A stretch of 54,827 nucleotides of DNA from Salinicola peritrichatus (lineage in GTDB: Bacteria > Pseudomonadota > Gammaproteobacteria > Pseudomonadales > Halomonadaceae), in assembly GCF_003206715.1 (NCBI RefSeq), contig NZ_PZJU01000050.1, positions 1 through 54,827 of the forward strand, given 5' to 3'. Positions within the stretch are counted from its first letter, which is position 1, and every line of letters begins with the position of its first letter. The notes below the pieces were generated by a model. It made no database searches and was not told the DNA's origin. It saw only the letters and a list, made by a program, of their open reading frames with translations. This document shows positions 16,488 to 25,005 of the stretch, piece by piece. Both the position numbers and the translations under genes were made by a program.

Positions 16488-16957
16488 GATGCGTTTCCTC
16501 TCTCCTCAAGATGGGTCATCCGGGGAATCTCGACTTGCGCGGCTTCCCTGCAGCTGCCCGATAATGGCCGCCCACGTCGGATGCCGCGCAGCGTCCACGA
16601 GTCCACGAAAGCCGAGCTCGGTGGCAAATCGTCCTCGATCCCGCCGCCTTCATCGTTCATCGTGCCGCCTCGACAGACCGCCCCCTCTCCGTCACGACGA
16701 ATCCGAGCCCAGCCGAATCCGCCAAAGAATAAGCGACATTGCGTCGCAGTTCACGCCTCTGCACGCTTTCTGCATCGCCTGTCGCCCCGATGGTACGCCA
16801 TGACGGGCCCGACAAGATTGTCACGATTCGTATCCTGGCGGTGGTTGATAATTGTCATGTGATAGTTCCGAGTACCATGACGACCTTGATCATAGTCCGG
16901 TTGCGCGACGCTGCGCGATGCCGGCCGCCCGCGCTCGATCCGCCCGGCGACGCGATT
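16488..16957. other. Non-coding stretch between fbaB and lrgA
   Basis: About 470 bases separating divergent genes. I see no credible gene or RNA here. It must hold the fbaB promoter near 16500 on the minus strand. A near-palindrome GACAAGATTGTC at 16811 and an AT-rich patch at 16845-16880 are the only local features. Confidence 0.5.
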
Positions 16958-16966
16958 TGTTATGAT
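16958..16966 (+). promoter_or_regulatory. Candidate extended -10 promoter of lrgAB
   Basis: TGTTATGAT at 16958-16966 fits an extended -10 element (TGn plus TATGAT, one mismatch to TATAAT). There is no convincing -35. Transcription would start near 16973, leaving a leader of about 28 bases before the lrgA ATG. Confidence 0.4.
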
Positions 16967-17000
16967 GCTTCCCTTTGCGTTCGAAATCCGGGAACCGTTC

Positions 17001-17363
17001 ATGTCCATCATGCGAGGCTTGCTGTGGCTGCTCGCCTTTCTGCTGCTCGGCCAGAGCATGGTGCAGTTGCTGCCGATCCCGTTGCCAGCGGGGGTGGTGG
17101 GCATGCTGCTGCTGACGCTGTGGTTCGTCCGCCGGGGCAAGATGAATGCCGACGTGGTGGCGGTGAGTCATCCGCTGATCGCCATGCTGGCGCTGCTGAT
17201 CATGCCCGGCGTGGTCGAAATCTTCTTCGTCGCCGGACGCTACGCCGATCAGGCCGGCGCGATCCTGACCGCGCTGCTCGTCGGCACCCTGCTGAGCGTC
17301 GCTTCGAGCCTGTGGCTGATGCGCCGCTACATGCCACCGCTGAACGAAACCGACCATGAGTGA
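17001..17363 (+). CDS. lrgA: CidA/LrgA family holin-like membrane protein
   Basis: Small inner-membrane protein, 120 residues with four hydrophobic helices. LLGQSMVQLLPIPLPAGVVGMLLL matches the CidA/LrgA signature near residues 15-45. The ATG at 17001 was chosen because the frame upstream (from 16962) has no family match and a weak GGGAA precedes this one. It overlaps lrgB by 8 bases (ATGAGTGA), as usual for these pairs. Members act in cell-death control or, in several bacteria, pyruvate transport. Confidence 0.9.
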   Translation: MSIMRGLLWLLAFLLLGQSMVQLLPIPLPAGVVGMLLLTLWFVRRGKMNADVVAVSHPLIAMLALLIMPGVVEIFFVAGRYADQAGAILTALLVGTLLSVASSLWLMRRYMPPLNETDHE

Positions 17364-18084
17364 GTTGATCCGAGACTTCGCGCGCTTGCCGCAGACCTGG
17401 TTCGAGACGCCGATCGCCGCCATCGCCCTCACCCTGGCGGCGTATTTCGTCGGTGTCCGGCTGTTCAAGCTGATGCGACATCCCAGTTGGTTTCCGCCGG
17501 TGGTGATCGCCGCGCTGTTGATCGCCGCCGTCATCGCCCTGCTGCCGATCGGCGTCGAGGACTACAACCGGGGGGCCGCCTGGTTGACGCTGCTGCTCGG
17601 CCCAGCCACCGTCGCGCTGGCGGTTCCGCTCTACCAGCAGTTGCCGCAGATCCGGGCGCTGTGGCGACCGATTCTGATGACGCTGCCGTTATCGGCGACC
17701 CTGGCCGCCTGCTACGCCCTGCTGATCGCCTGGGCCATGGGCGCGCCGCCCGAGGTGCTGGCCTCGCTGGCGCCGAAATCCGTGACCTCCCCCATCGCGC
17801 TGAGCCTGACCGAGGAACTCGGCGGCTCCACCGCGCTGCTGATGGGCGCGCTGATGGTGACCGGGATAACCGCGATCTTCGGCGTGGAATGGCTGAGCCG
17901 CTGGCTGAAGATCCGCGATCCTCGCCTCATCGGTCTGGCCCTGGGCATCAACGGACACGCCCTGGGCACCGTGCGCGCCTTCGAGATCAGCCATCAGGCC
18001 GGCGCCTTCGCCTCGCTGGGCATGAGCCTCACCGGCGCCTTCACCGCCGTCGTATTGCCGGTGGTATGGCATCTGTTCGTTTGA
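17356..18084 (+). CDS. lrgB: CidB/LrgB family membrane protein
   Basis: Polytopic partner of LrgA, 242 residues with about seven hydrophobic segments. Recognised by LAPKSVTSPIALSLTEELGG and LGINGHALGTVRAFE, which are hallmark LrgB motifs. Its start overlaps lrgA. The pair forms an operon without a recognisable LysR (CidR-type) regulator next to it. Downstream, 18085-18279 is non-coding. Confidence 0.93.
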   Translation: MSELIRDFARLPQTWFETPIAAIALTLAAYFVGVRLFKLMRHPSWFPPVVIAALLIAAVIALLPIGVEDYNRGAAWLTLLLGPATVALAVPLYQQLPQIRALWRPILMTLPLSATLAACYALLIAWAMGAPPEVLASLAPKSVTSPIALSLTEELGGSTALLMGALMVTGITAIFGVEWLSRWLKIRDPRLIGLALGINGHALGTVRAFEISHQAGAFASLGMSLTGAFTAVVLPVVWHLFV

Positions 18085-18279
18085 CCCAGGCCCAGCGAGC
18101 CACTACGCCGAACAGGATATGGCCGACCGTGCTTTCTGGGTTACCTAAGCGACACCCAACTTCTGCCAAGCTCAGCTCATGGCATTTATCTTTACCTTCG
18201 CCATCATGGGGCAAAACACACCTTTAACGAAACTTTTTGGTGCATCAAATAATAGAAATAGATTTCTCCACCCACAGGC

Positions 18280-18308
18280 TTGACAAGCCCCCGCCACCTT
18301 GTCATTTT
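18280..18308 (+). promoter_or_regulatory. Candidate sigma-70 promoter for the amide/urea operon
   Basis: A perfect TTGACA at 18280-18285 is followed after 17 bases by CATTTT (three of six matches to TATAAT). Transcription would begin just before the leader hairpins at 18317. A sigma-54 element was looked for and not found. Confidence 0.35.
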
Positions 18309-18316
18309 TAACAAAA

Positions 18317-18420
18317 GCGTGGGAGAAAGCAGCGCTGCTTCTATATACCCATGCGATTTTTCATCTAACATATCGGCAACAGAGCCCTTTGACGCCATCC
18401 GCGTCGAAGGGCTTTTTTTT
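18317..18420 (+). promoter_or_regulatory. ANTAR-type antitermination leader of the amide/urea operon
   Basis: The leader has the layout of AmiR/NasR-responsive RNAs. Hairpin P1 pairs GCGTGGG (18317-18323) with CCCATGC (18348-18354) and, inside, AGAAAGC with GCTTCT, presenting the hexaloop AGCGCT (18331-18336) with A at position 1 and G at position 4, the reported ANTAR-target pattern. A second short hairpin GGC-AACAGA-GCC (18375-18386) also has a hexaloop starting with A, but its fourth base is A and its stem is weak. Its 3' arm overlaps the 5' arm of the terminator at 18383, so the two structures exclude each other. The AmiR-like protein at 19607 would favour the hairpins and so read-through. 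Confidence 0.65.
18383..18420 (+). terminator. Intrinsic terminator in the amide/urea operon leader
   Basis: A 12-bp stem (AGCCCTTTGACG with CGTCGAAGGGCT, one T-G pair), a seven-base loop, and an eight-T tract, located 30 bases before the first gene. A strong terminator upstream of a gene of the same strand points to attenuation. Confidence 0.92.
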
Positions 18421-18449
18421 GTCTTTTGGCCTGGAAAAGCAGATAAACC

Positions 18450-19610
18450 ATGAGTTATTCATCGTGCAAAATCGGCATCTTGATCTCTACCACCGGTACT
18501 TATAGCGCCGTCGGCGAGTCGATTCTCAACGGATGTCTGCTGGCCTGCACCCAGGTAAAAGCATCGGCGGGGTTCCGCATAAAGCTGGAGCCGTTCCACC
18601 TCGATCCGGCGGGTGAGATCAGCCGCTATGTGGAAAGTGTCAAGCATTTCATGGCCGCGGGCATTCGCCACATTGTCGGCTGCTATACCTCCATCAGCCG
18701 CAAGGAGGTGACCCCCTTCCTGGAAAAGGCCGATGCCTTGCTCTGGTATCCGGCACATTATGAGGGATTCGAGACATCCGATCATGTGATCTATACCGGG
18801 TCGGCACCCAATCACCATATTTCGCCGTTAATCGACTACCTAAGCGAGCACTACGGTGACAGAGCCTATTGCATCGGTTCCAACTATATCTGGGCCTGGG
18901 AAAGCAACCGAGTCCTGCGCGAAGGCATCTGCCGGGGCGAGGACAATATCATTGCTGAGAAGTATCTGCCCATCGGCGACCTAGTGACAAACGAAGTGAT
19001 CGAGACACTCATCAGGGCAAAGCCAGACTTCATCTTCAATACTCTCATCGGAAGTTCCAGCTACGACTTCTTTCGCAAGCTCCGCGCCGCCTGCCGCAGG
19101 AAAGGCATCGACCAGATCGCCGATTACCCGGTGGCGAGCTGCAACCTTTCCGAGTCCGACCTTCAGAGTACCGGACCGGATGCCTGTGACGGCCATATCA
19201 GTTCCAGCGTCTATTTCACCTCGGTACGCACACCTGAAAATCAGCAATTTCTGAAAGATTACCGAAATATGTTTCCCTTTGGCCCGGAGCCTTCGGTGGA
19301 GGCCGAGGCAGCCTACATGGCGACAATCCTGCTCGCCAAGGGCATCAACCAAGTAGGCAACGATACCCCGGAGCGGGTACGAGCAGCGGTGCGCGATCTT
19401 TCCTTTGCTGCCCCCCAAGGACCAGTGAAGCTTGACGCAGAGAACTATCACGCTTGGCTCACGCCACGCATCGGTCGCTCGCGCAAGGATTTCAGCTTCG
19501 AGATCCTCCAGGAGGCCGTCTCGCCAGTACGCCCGGACCCTTATTTGGTTAATGCGCATAACGAAACGGCCGCCAGGGGCTTAAAACCGCATTTGAGGGT
19601 TGTGACATGA
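18450..19610 (+). CDS. AmiC-like ligand-sensing negative regulator (periplasmic-binding-protein fold)
   Basis: Cytosolic amide/urea sensor of 386 residues, with the type I periplasmic-binding fold of the branched-chain/urea receptors but no signal peptide, as in Pseudomonas AmiC. The start KIGILISTTGTYSAVGESILNGCLLA and the motif YPAHYEGFE are family-like. The gene overlaps the ANTAR gene by four bases (ATGA), reproducing amiC-amiR. In the Pseudomonas paradigm AmiC sequesters AmiR and releases it on amide binding. Ribosome-binding sequence before the ATG is poor. Being inside the operon it controls, it would give feedback. An alternative annotation as an ABC receptor is unlikely without an export signal. 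Confidence 0.85.
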   Translation: MSYSSCKIGILISTTGTYSAVGESILNGCLLACTQVKASAGFRIKLEPFHLDPAGEISRYVESVKHFMAAGIRHIVGCYTSISRKEVTPFLEKADALLWYPAHYEGFETSDHVIYTGSAPNHHISPLIDYLSEHYGDRAYCIGSNYIWAWESNRVLREGICRGEDNIIAEKYLPIGDLVTNEVIETLIRAKPDFIFNTLIGSSSYDFFRKLRAACRRKGIDQIADYPVASCNLSESDLQSTGPDACDGHISSSVYFTSVRTPENQQFLKDYRNMFPFGPEPSVEAEAAYMATILLAKGINQVGNDTPERVRAAVRDLSFAAPQGPVKLDAENYHAWLTPRIGRSRKDFSFEILQEAVSPVRPDPYLVNAHNETAARGLKPHLRVVT

Positions 19611-20227
19611 CGCCACGGATGACCCAAAATTTCAGCCGCCGACGGGCATTGCTGGTCTGCAAGGCGGGCTACGCCACAGAGCATCTGGAAAGCATGCTCG
19701 TCAAGCTCGGTCTGACCGTCGAATACGTGCCTCTGGAGGAGGGCCAAGCGGCACTATCGCTAAATGAACTGGACCATCATCGGGACATTCTCTTTCTGGA
19801 CGGCGACCTGCCGTCACCGCTAGGCGAGGCATACGGCACCACGCCACCGGTGCCGCTGATCGGGCTGGTGGGACTGGAGGCGCCCAGCCGCCTCAAGGCG
19901 CTGCTCAATGCCGGGGCAACCAGCTTTTTGAAGAAGCCTGTACACGGTTCCTGCGTCTATTCGGCGCTGTTTCTCGGCGTTAACGAGCACCGGATGCGCT
20001 TCTCCCTTAAGAAGAGCGCCGAGAAGCACGAACATAAGCGACACCAGCGTAAGGCACTCATCAAGGCCATTCTCAACCTGATGGAGGTGAATTCCATAGA
20101 TGACGATACAGCCTATGAAATGCTGAGAAAGGAGAGCATGAAACACCGCATGAATATCGAGGATTACTCCCAGCATTTGCTGGATGAATGCAGCTTTCGT
20201 GACGTGCGTTACCAATCCAACCACTAG
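19607..20227 (+). CDS. AmiR-like transcription antiterminator with ANTAR domain
   Basis: RNA-binding antiterminator, 206 residues. Residues 12-125 form a receiver-like domain that lacks a clear phosphorylatable aspartate set (ILFLDGDLPSP, SFLKKPVHG), as in the pseudo-receiver of AmiR. A helical linker at about 130-145 leads to the C-terminal ANTAR domain (RKALIKAILNLMEVNSIDDD then AYEMLRKESMKHRMNIEDYS). It is coupled to the AmiC-like gene. Its expected target is the dual-hairpin leader at 18317-18420. Confidence 0.88.
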   Translation: MTPRMTQNFSRRRALLVCKAGYATEHLESMLVKLGLTVEYVPLEEGQAALSLNELDHHRDILFLDGDLPSPLGEAYGTTPPVPLIGLVGLEAPSRLKALLNAGATSFLKKPVHGSCVYSALFLGVNEHRMRFSLKKSAEKHEHKRHQRKALIKAILNLMEVNSIDDDTAYEMLRKESMKHRMNIEDYSQHLLDECSFRDVRYQSNH

Positions 20228-20288
20228 TCCTACCCACACTGAATAAAACAAACATCAACCAATAACTCATAACTGGCAGGACACCATA

Positions 20289-21515
20289 ATGAATAAAATA
20301 CTGACACCCATCATGATGGGCATGGGGTTGCTCGGTCTCAATTCCCCGCTGATGGCAGAGGAATCCATCAAACTTGGAGTACTGGAGGATCAATCCGGTG
20401 ACTTCGCTGTAGCGACCATTGGAAAGGTACACGGCATTCAGCTTGCCACCGAGGAGATTAATGCCGACGGAGGTATCGATGGGCGACCACTGGAGCTGGT
20501 GATCTACGACACTCAGTCAGATAATACCCGCTATCAGGAATTCATGCGCCGCGTACTGCAGCGCGACAAGGTGGATGCGGTGTTCGCCGGCTTCTCGTCG
20601 GCTTCCCGCGAAGCGTACCGCCCGATCGTCGACCAGTTCAAAGGCCTGGCCTTTTATAATAATCAGTATGAGGGCGGTGTCTGCGATGCCAATATGATCG
20701 TGACGGGTGCCGTGCCCGAGCAACAGTTCTCCACGCTCATCCCCTATATGATGGAGAAGTACGGCAAGAGGGTTTATACGATTGCCGCCGACTACAACTT
20801 CGGTCAGATCTCCGCCGAATGGGTACGTGACATCGTCAAGGAGAACGGTGGAGAGATGGTCGGCGAGGAGTTCATCCCGCTCGGCGTGTCGCAGTTCTCA
20901 CAGACTATTCAGAACATCCAGCGTGTCCAGCCGGATTTCATTGTCACCCTGCTGGTGGGCACCGCCCAGTCTTCATACTATGAACAGGCCATGTCCGCCA
21001 ACCTGCGCCTACCCATGGCTTCCTCGGTGAACGTCGGTCAGGGCTATGAGCACAAACGGTTCAACCCACCAAGCCTTGCCAACATGTACGTGACGACGAA
21101 CTATATCGAGGAAGTCGACACGCCGGCCTCCAAGGCCTTCCTGGAAAAATGGCATCAGAAATTCCCGGACGAACCCTATGTTAACCAGGAGGCCGAGAAC
21201 TCCTACCTCGCTGTCTATCTTTACAAACAAATGGTTGAGCGGGCCGGGTCCACTGATCACGACGCGATCCGTAAGGTGATCGCCGAAGGCGACGTATGCA
21301 TGGATGCACCTGAAGGCAAGGTCTGCATCGATCCGAAGAGCCAGCATATGTCCCACACCATCTACCTTGCCCGCGTCGGCGAGGACCACTCCATCACCTT
21401 CCCGAAAGTGTGGAAGAACATCAAACCTTACTGGCTTGGCGATGCTGGCTGCGACCTGACTCAGTCCAACCCCGCTACCCAATATACCCCGTCCAACCCG
21501 CCATCGAAGAACTGA
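20289..21515 (+). CDS. Short-chain amide/urea ABC transporter substrate-binding protein (FmdD/UrtA type)
   Basis: Periplasmic receptor, 408 residues, with a signal peptide at residues 1-22 (ending LMA). Recognised by IKLGVLEDQSGDFAV, FAGFSSASREAYRPI and FYNNQYEGGVCD, the last characteristic of the FmdD-type amide receptor rather than strict UrtA. Two cysteines in GDVCMDAPEGKVCIDP may form a disulfide. AGGA precedes the ATG. It is followed by urtB-urtE homologues and formamidase, so formamide, acetamide or urea are likely ligands. Confidence 0.88.
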   Translation: MNKILTPIMMGMGLLGLNSPLMAEESIKLGVLEDQSGDFAVATIGKVHGIQLATEEINADGGIDGRPLELVIYDTQSDNTRYQEFMRRVLQRDKVDAVFAGFSSASREAYRPIVDQFKGLAFYNNQYEGGVCDANMIVTGAVPEQQFSTLIPYMMEKYGKRVYTIAADYNFGQISAEWVRDIVKENGGEMVGEEFIPLGVSQFSQTIQNIQRVQPDFIVTLLVGTAQSSYYEQAMSANLRLPMASSVNVGQGYEHKRFNPPSLANMYVTTNYIEEVDTPASKAFLEKWHQKFPDEPYVNQEAENSYLAVYLYKQMVERAGSTDHDAIRKVIAEGDVCMDAPEGKVCIDPKSQHMSHTIYLARVGEDHSITFPKVWKNIKPYWLGDAGCDLTQSNPATQYTPSNPPSKN

Positions 21516-21528
21516 CGGATGCTGCGCA

Positions 21529-21552
21529 GAGCGGTAGCCATGGCGACCGCTC
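21529..21552 (+). other. Intercistronic hairpin after the binding-protein gene
   Basis: GAGCGGT and ACCGCTC form a 7-bp stem with a ten-base loop, 14 bases after the stop codon and before urtB. No T tract follows. It probably stabilises the binding-protein message relative to the permeases; that is inference. Confidence 0.5.
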
Positions 21553-21588
21553 CACCCTAACGAAACGCTCTGAATCAGGAATCTAACC

Positions 21589-22461
21589 ATGGCATTCCTA
21601 AGCGAACTATTCGCCTTTCTCTACCAAGCGGGTGATGCCTTCGCCTTCCTGGTGCTGGCGGCCTGCGGCCTGGCCATCGTGTTCGGCATGATGGGGGTCA
21701 TCAATCTGGCCCACGGCGAATTCATTCTCTGCGGCGCCTATGTGTGCGCCACCGCGACACGTCTGGGCATGCCGCTTCCTCTGTCGGTACTGCTCGGCGC
21801 GCTGGTCGCCGGCATCGTCGGGATGATTCTGGAACGGCTGGTAATCCGCCACCTCTATCACCGCCCGCTGGACACCATTGTTGCCACCTGGGGCATCAGC
21901 ATGATTGCCACCCAAGGCACCCTGATCGTGCTCGGCTCGACCCTGCCTGGTACCGGCACGCCGCTAGGTAGCTTCACCCTGGGCGACTATTCCTTCTCGC
22001 AGTACCGCCTGGTGCTGATCGGCACGGCGCTGGCAACGCTGGTCGGGCTCTATCTGCTCTTCACCCGCACTCGCTTCGGCATTCTCGCTCGGGCGACCAT
22101 CCAGATGCCACACATGGCCCAGGCGCTGGGTATCAACACTGGCCTCGTCTATAGCCTGACCTTCGGCCTCGGCGCGGGGCTGGCCGGGCTCGCTGGCGGC
22201 CTCTATGCACCGACCATGACCCTAGTGCCGACTATGGGCAGCGCCTTCCTGGTGGAAGCCTTCGTCACCGTAGTGGTGGGCGGGGCGGACATCTTCCTCG
22301 GTACCGCGCCCGCGGCGGCGATTCTCGGCGTCATCAAGGCGGCGTTGACCTCTTGGTACGGCCAGTTGGCGGGGCAGATCGGCCTGTTGCTCACCGCCAT
22401 CGTGGTGATTCGCGTGATGCCGCGCGGCCTGTCCGGCTGGCTGCTGCGTGAGAGGGGGTGA
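21589..22461 (+). CDS. urtB: Branched-chain/urea-type ABC permease (UrtB family)
   Basis: Inner-membrane permease, 290 residues with about eight hydrophobic segments. MMGVINLAHGEFILCGAYV is the LivH/UrtB signature, and ARATIQMPHMAQALGIN the cytoplasmic coupling loop. It works with UrtC, UrtD and UrtE encoded next. Three bases separate it from urtC. Confidence 0.92.
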   Translation: MAFLSELFAFLYQAGDAFAFLVLAACGLAIVFGMMGVINLAHGEFILCGAYVCATATRLGMPLPLSVLLGALVAGIVGMILERLVIRHLYHRPLDTIVATWGISMIATQGTLIVLGSTLPGTGTPLGSFTLGDYSFSQYRLVLIGTALATLVGLYLLFTRTRFGILARATIQMPHMAQALGINTGLVYSLTFGLGAGLAGLAGGLYAPTMTLVPTMGSAFLVEAFVTVVVGGADIFLGTAPAAAILGVIKAALTSWYGQLAGQIGLLLTAIVVIRVMPRGLSGWLLRERG

Positions 22462-22464
22462 CGG

Positions 22465-23541
22465 ATGGCTAACTCACCTCACAAGATGCTCTTCCACAAG
22501 CGCTTGGAAGGCCCACAGACCCTCGGGAAGGGAAAGGGCTTCTGGAGCGGCTTCCTGCTGGTATTGGCGGCGGCCTGTGTTTATCCGCTATTCGCCGATG
22601 GCTATGACGTGGGAAACAACGTCTATTTCTTCAACTGGGTATTCATGGCACTGGGACTGTGCCTGATCTGGGGCTACGGCGGCATTCTCAGCTTCGGCCA
22701 AGTGGCGTTCTTCGGCATTGCCGGTTACTGCTACGGCATCCTCACCATCAACTGGGGCGCGGCCTACGGGTTGAGCCTAGTCGCGCTGGGGCTGGCGGTG
22801 GTTGTTGCCGGGCTGGTGGCAGCGCTGCTGGGATACTTTCTCTTCTACGGTAGGATCAATGGCGTATTCCTCGGCATCGTGACGCTCTCCTTCACCTTGG
22901 TGTGCGAGCGCTTCATGGCCCAGACCGCCGGACCGCAGTGGACGGTGGGCACGGCGCGCCTGAACGGCTTCAACGGCATGGGCGGGATGCCGCCGCTGAC
23001 GATTCCCTGGTTCGGCAACGACATCATTCTGTTCCCCGACGTGCAGCTCTACTACCTCATCCTGGCACTGCTGGTGGCGGTCTATCTGGGACTGCGGGTA
23101 CTGCTCAACTCGCGCTTCGGCAACGTGCTGGTGGCGCTACGCGACAACCCGGAGCGAGCCGAGATGCTCGGCTACGATATCCGCCGCTACCAGCTCACCG
23201 CTTTCGTCATCGCCAGCATGCTGGCGGGGCTGAGTGGCGCGCTCTATACCGCCTGGGGCCAGTACATCACACCCTCGAGCATGGGTATGACCGCTGCTGC
23301 TCTGCCAATCATCTGGGTGGCGGTGGGCGGTCGCGGTGACATCACCACCACCCTGGTGGGCACCCTGCTGGTGCTAGCCGGCTTCCAGGCGCTAACCGTC
23401 TACGGTAGCCAGTATGCCCTAGTGCTAATGGGCGCGCTGCTGGTCATTACTGTGCTAGCAGCGCCCCAGGGGCTCGTCATGGGAGTGGTAAACCTCACCA
23501 CGCGGCTGTGGCGGCGGTTCACCAAGGAGGCGCGTTCGTGA
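22465..23541 (+). CDS. urtC: Branched-chain/urea-type ABC permease (UrtC family)
   Basis: Second inner-membrane permease, 358 residues. LIWGYGGILSFGQVAFFGIAGYCYG is the LivM/UrtC signature (given here in parts: WGYGGILSFGQVAFFG), with the coupling loop VALRDNPERAEMLGYD. The stop overlaps the GTG start of urtD (GTGA). Confidence 0.92.
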   Translation: MANSPHKMLFHKRLEGPQTLGKGKGFWSGFLLVLAAACVYPLFADGYDVGNNVYFFNWVFMALGLCLIWGYGGILSFGQVAFFGIAGYCYGILTINWGAAYGLSLVALGLAVVVAGLVAALLGYFLFYGRINGVFLGIVTLSFTLVCERFMAQTAGPQWTVGTARLNGFNGMGGMPPLTIPWFGNDIILFPDVQLYYLILALLVAVYLGLRVLLNSRFGNVLVALRDNPERAEMLGYDIRRYQLTAFVIASMLAGLSGALYTAWGQYITPSSMGMTAAALPIIWVAVGGRGDITTTLVGTLLVLAGFQALTVYGSQYALVLMGALLVITVLAAPQGLVMGVVNLTTRLWRRFTKEARS

Positions 23542-24266
23542 CGACGTCAACGCCCATTCTAGAAACCCAGGGCCTCAATAAGTGGTTCGGCGGTCTGCAC
23601 GTTACCAATGAGGTGGATTTTCGCCTCGATCCCGGCGAGATCCACTGCCTGATCGGCCCCAACGGCGCCGGCAAGAGCACCCTGTTCAAGCTGTTGCTGG
23701 GCGAGCACACGCCCAGCGCTGGGAGGATTTTGTTCGAGGGTAAGGAGATAACCATAGAGCCCTCTTTCGCACGCATCCGCCGCGGCATCAGCGTCAAGTT
23801 TCAAGTGCCGGGCATCTTCAAGGAACTGCGCGTGCACCACAACCTGGAGATCGCTCTGCAGAGGCGGCTCAAGGGAGACGCGCTGGATGCCGAGATCGAG
23901 CGCCTGCTGGGCTTTCTCAACCTGCGCGAGCAGGCCGACAAGCTGGCCGGCGCGCTGAGCCACGGCCAGAAGCAATGGCTGGAGATCGGCATGGCGGTGA
24001 GCCTACGCCCCAAGCTGCTGCTGCTCGACGAGCCCACAGCGGGTATGACGCCGGACGAGACCCACGCTACCGGCGAGGTGATTCAGGCGCTCAACGCCGA
24101 AGGGGTAACGGTACTTGCGGTGGAGCACGACATGGCATTCGTACGACAGATCGCTCAGCGGGTGACAGTGCTGCACTTCGGTGCGGTGTTCGCCCAAGGC
24201 ACCATCGATGAGATCGTCGCCGACGACCGGGTGGCAGCCATCTATCTGGGACAAGGCTATGACTGA
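23538..24266 (+). CDS. urtD: Urea/amide ABC transporter ATP-binding protein (UrtD family)
   Basis: LivG-type ATPase, 242 residues. Walker A is GPNGAGKST, the signature is the family variant LSHGQKQWLEIG and Walker B LLLLDEPTAGM. The start is GTG at 23538, overlapping the urtC stop, with AAGGAGG six bases before it; an upstream in-frame ATG at 23508 lies within urtC. Confidence 0.94.
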   Translation: MTTSTPILETQGLNKWFGGLHVTNEVDFRLDPGEIHCLIGPNGAGKSTLFKLLLGEHTPSAGRILFEGKEITIEPSFARIRRGISVKFQVPGIFKELRVHHNLEIALQRRLKGDALDAEIERLLGFLNLREQADKLAGALSHGQKQWLEIGMAVSLRPKLLLLDEPTAGMTPDETHATGEVIQALNAEGVTVLAVEHDMAFVRQIAQRVTVLHFGAVFAQGTIDEIVADDRVAAIYLGQGYD

Positions 24267-24966
24267 CACCATTCTCAAGACCGCTAAGCTTGAAACAGGC
24301 TACGACAGCAAACCGGTGCTCCAGGGCGTCGACATCGAGGTCAAGCGCAGTGAGATCGTCGCGGTGATCGGCCGCAACGGGGTGGGCAAGTCGACGCTGA
24401 TGAAGAGCCTCATCGGCCTGCTGCCCTGCAAGCGCGGCGAGTTGCTCCTCGAAGGCGAACCGATCACTAAGCTCTCCGCCCACCGCCGGGCGCGCCGGGG
24501 CATCGGCTACGTACCTCAGGGCCGCGACGTCTTCCCACGCATGACGGTGATGGAGAATCTACGCGCCGGCGAGTCCCTGGGGGCGCCCTCGCCCGGTATC
24601 TATGAGCGTATGTTCGAGTTCTTCCCGATTCTCGAAGAGCGCCGCAACCAGCGAGCCGGCACCCTCTCCGGTGGCCAGCAGCAGCAACTTTCCATCGCTC
24701 GGGTGCTGATCGGCAGCCCCAAGCTGGTGCTGCTCGACGAACCCTCCGAAGGCATCCAGCCCTCCATCGTCCAGGAGATCGCCCGCACCATGGTGCGCCT
24801 CAACCGGGAAAGCGGCCTCACGGTGATCTTCGTCGAGCAGAACATCGACATGATCCGCGCCATGGCCCATCGCTGCTACGTGATGGACAAGGGGCGCATC
24901 GTCACCGAACTCACCCCCGAGATGCTGGAGGATCGCGACACGGTCCGCCGCTATCTCTCCGTCTGA
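24259..24966 (+). CDS. urtE: Urea/amide ABC transporter ATP-binding protein (UrtE family)
   Basis: LivF-type ATPase, 235 residues. Walker A GRNGVGKST, signature LSGGQQQQLSIAR, Walker B LVLLDEPSEGIQPSIV; the EGIQPSI wording is typical of UrtE. The ATG at 24259 overlaps urtD by eight bases. It is the last transporter gene; formamidase follows after 39 bases. Confidence 0.94.
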   Translation: MTDTILKTAKLETGYDSKPVLQGVDIEVKRSEIVAVIGRNGVGKSTLMKSLIGLLPCKRGELLLEGEPITKLSAHRRARRGIGYVPQGRDVFPRMTVMENLRAGESLGAPSPGIYERMFEFFPILEERRNQRAGTLSGGQQQQLSIARVLIGSPKLVLLDEPSEGIQPSIVQEIARTMVRLNRESGLTVIFVEQNIDMIRAMAHRCYVMDKGRIVTELTPEMLEDRDTVRRYLSV

Positions 24967-25005
24967 CCACACGCGTATCACGAACACTCGATAAAGGAGC
25001 ACAAG

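Noticed and set aside
18180-18300. A sigma-54 promoter for the amide/urea operon
   Set aside because: No GG-N10-GC element of the right form was found; only a TTGACA-type box.
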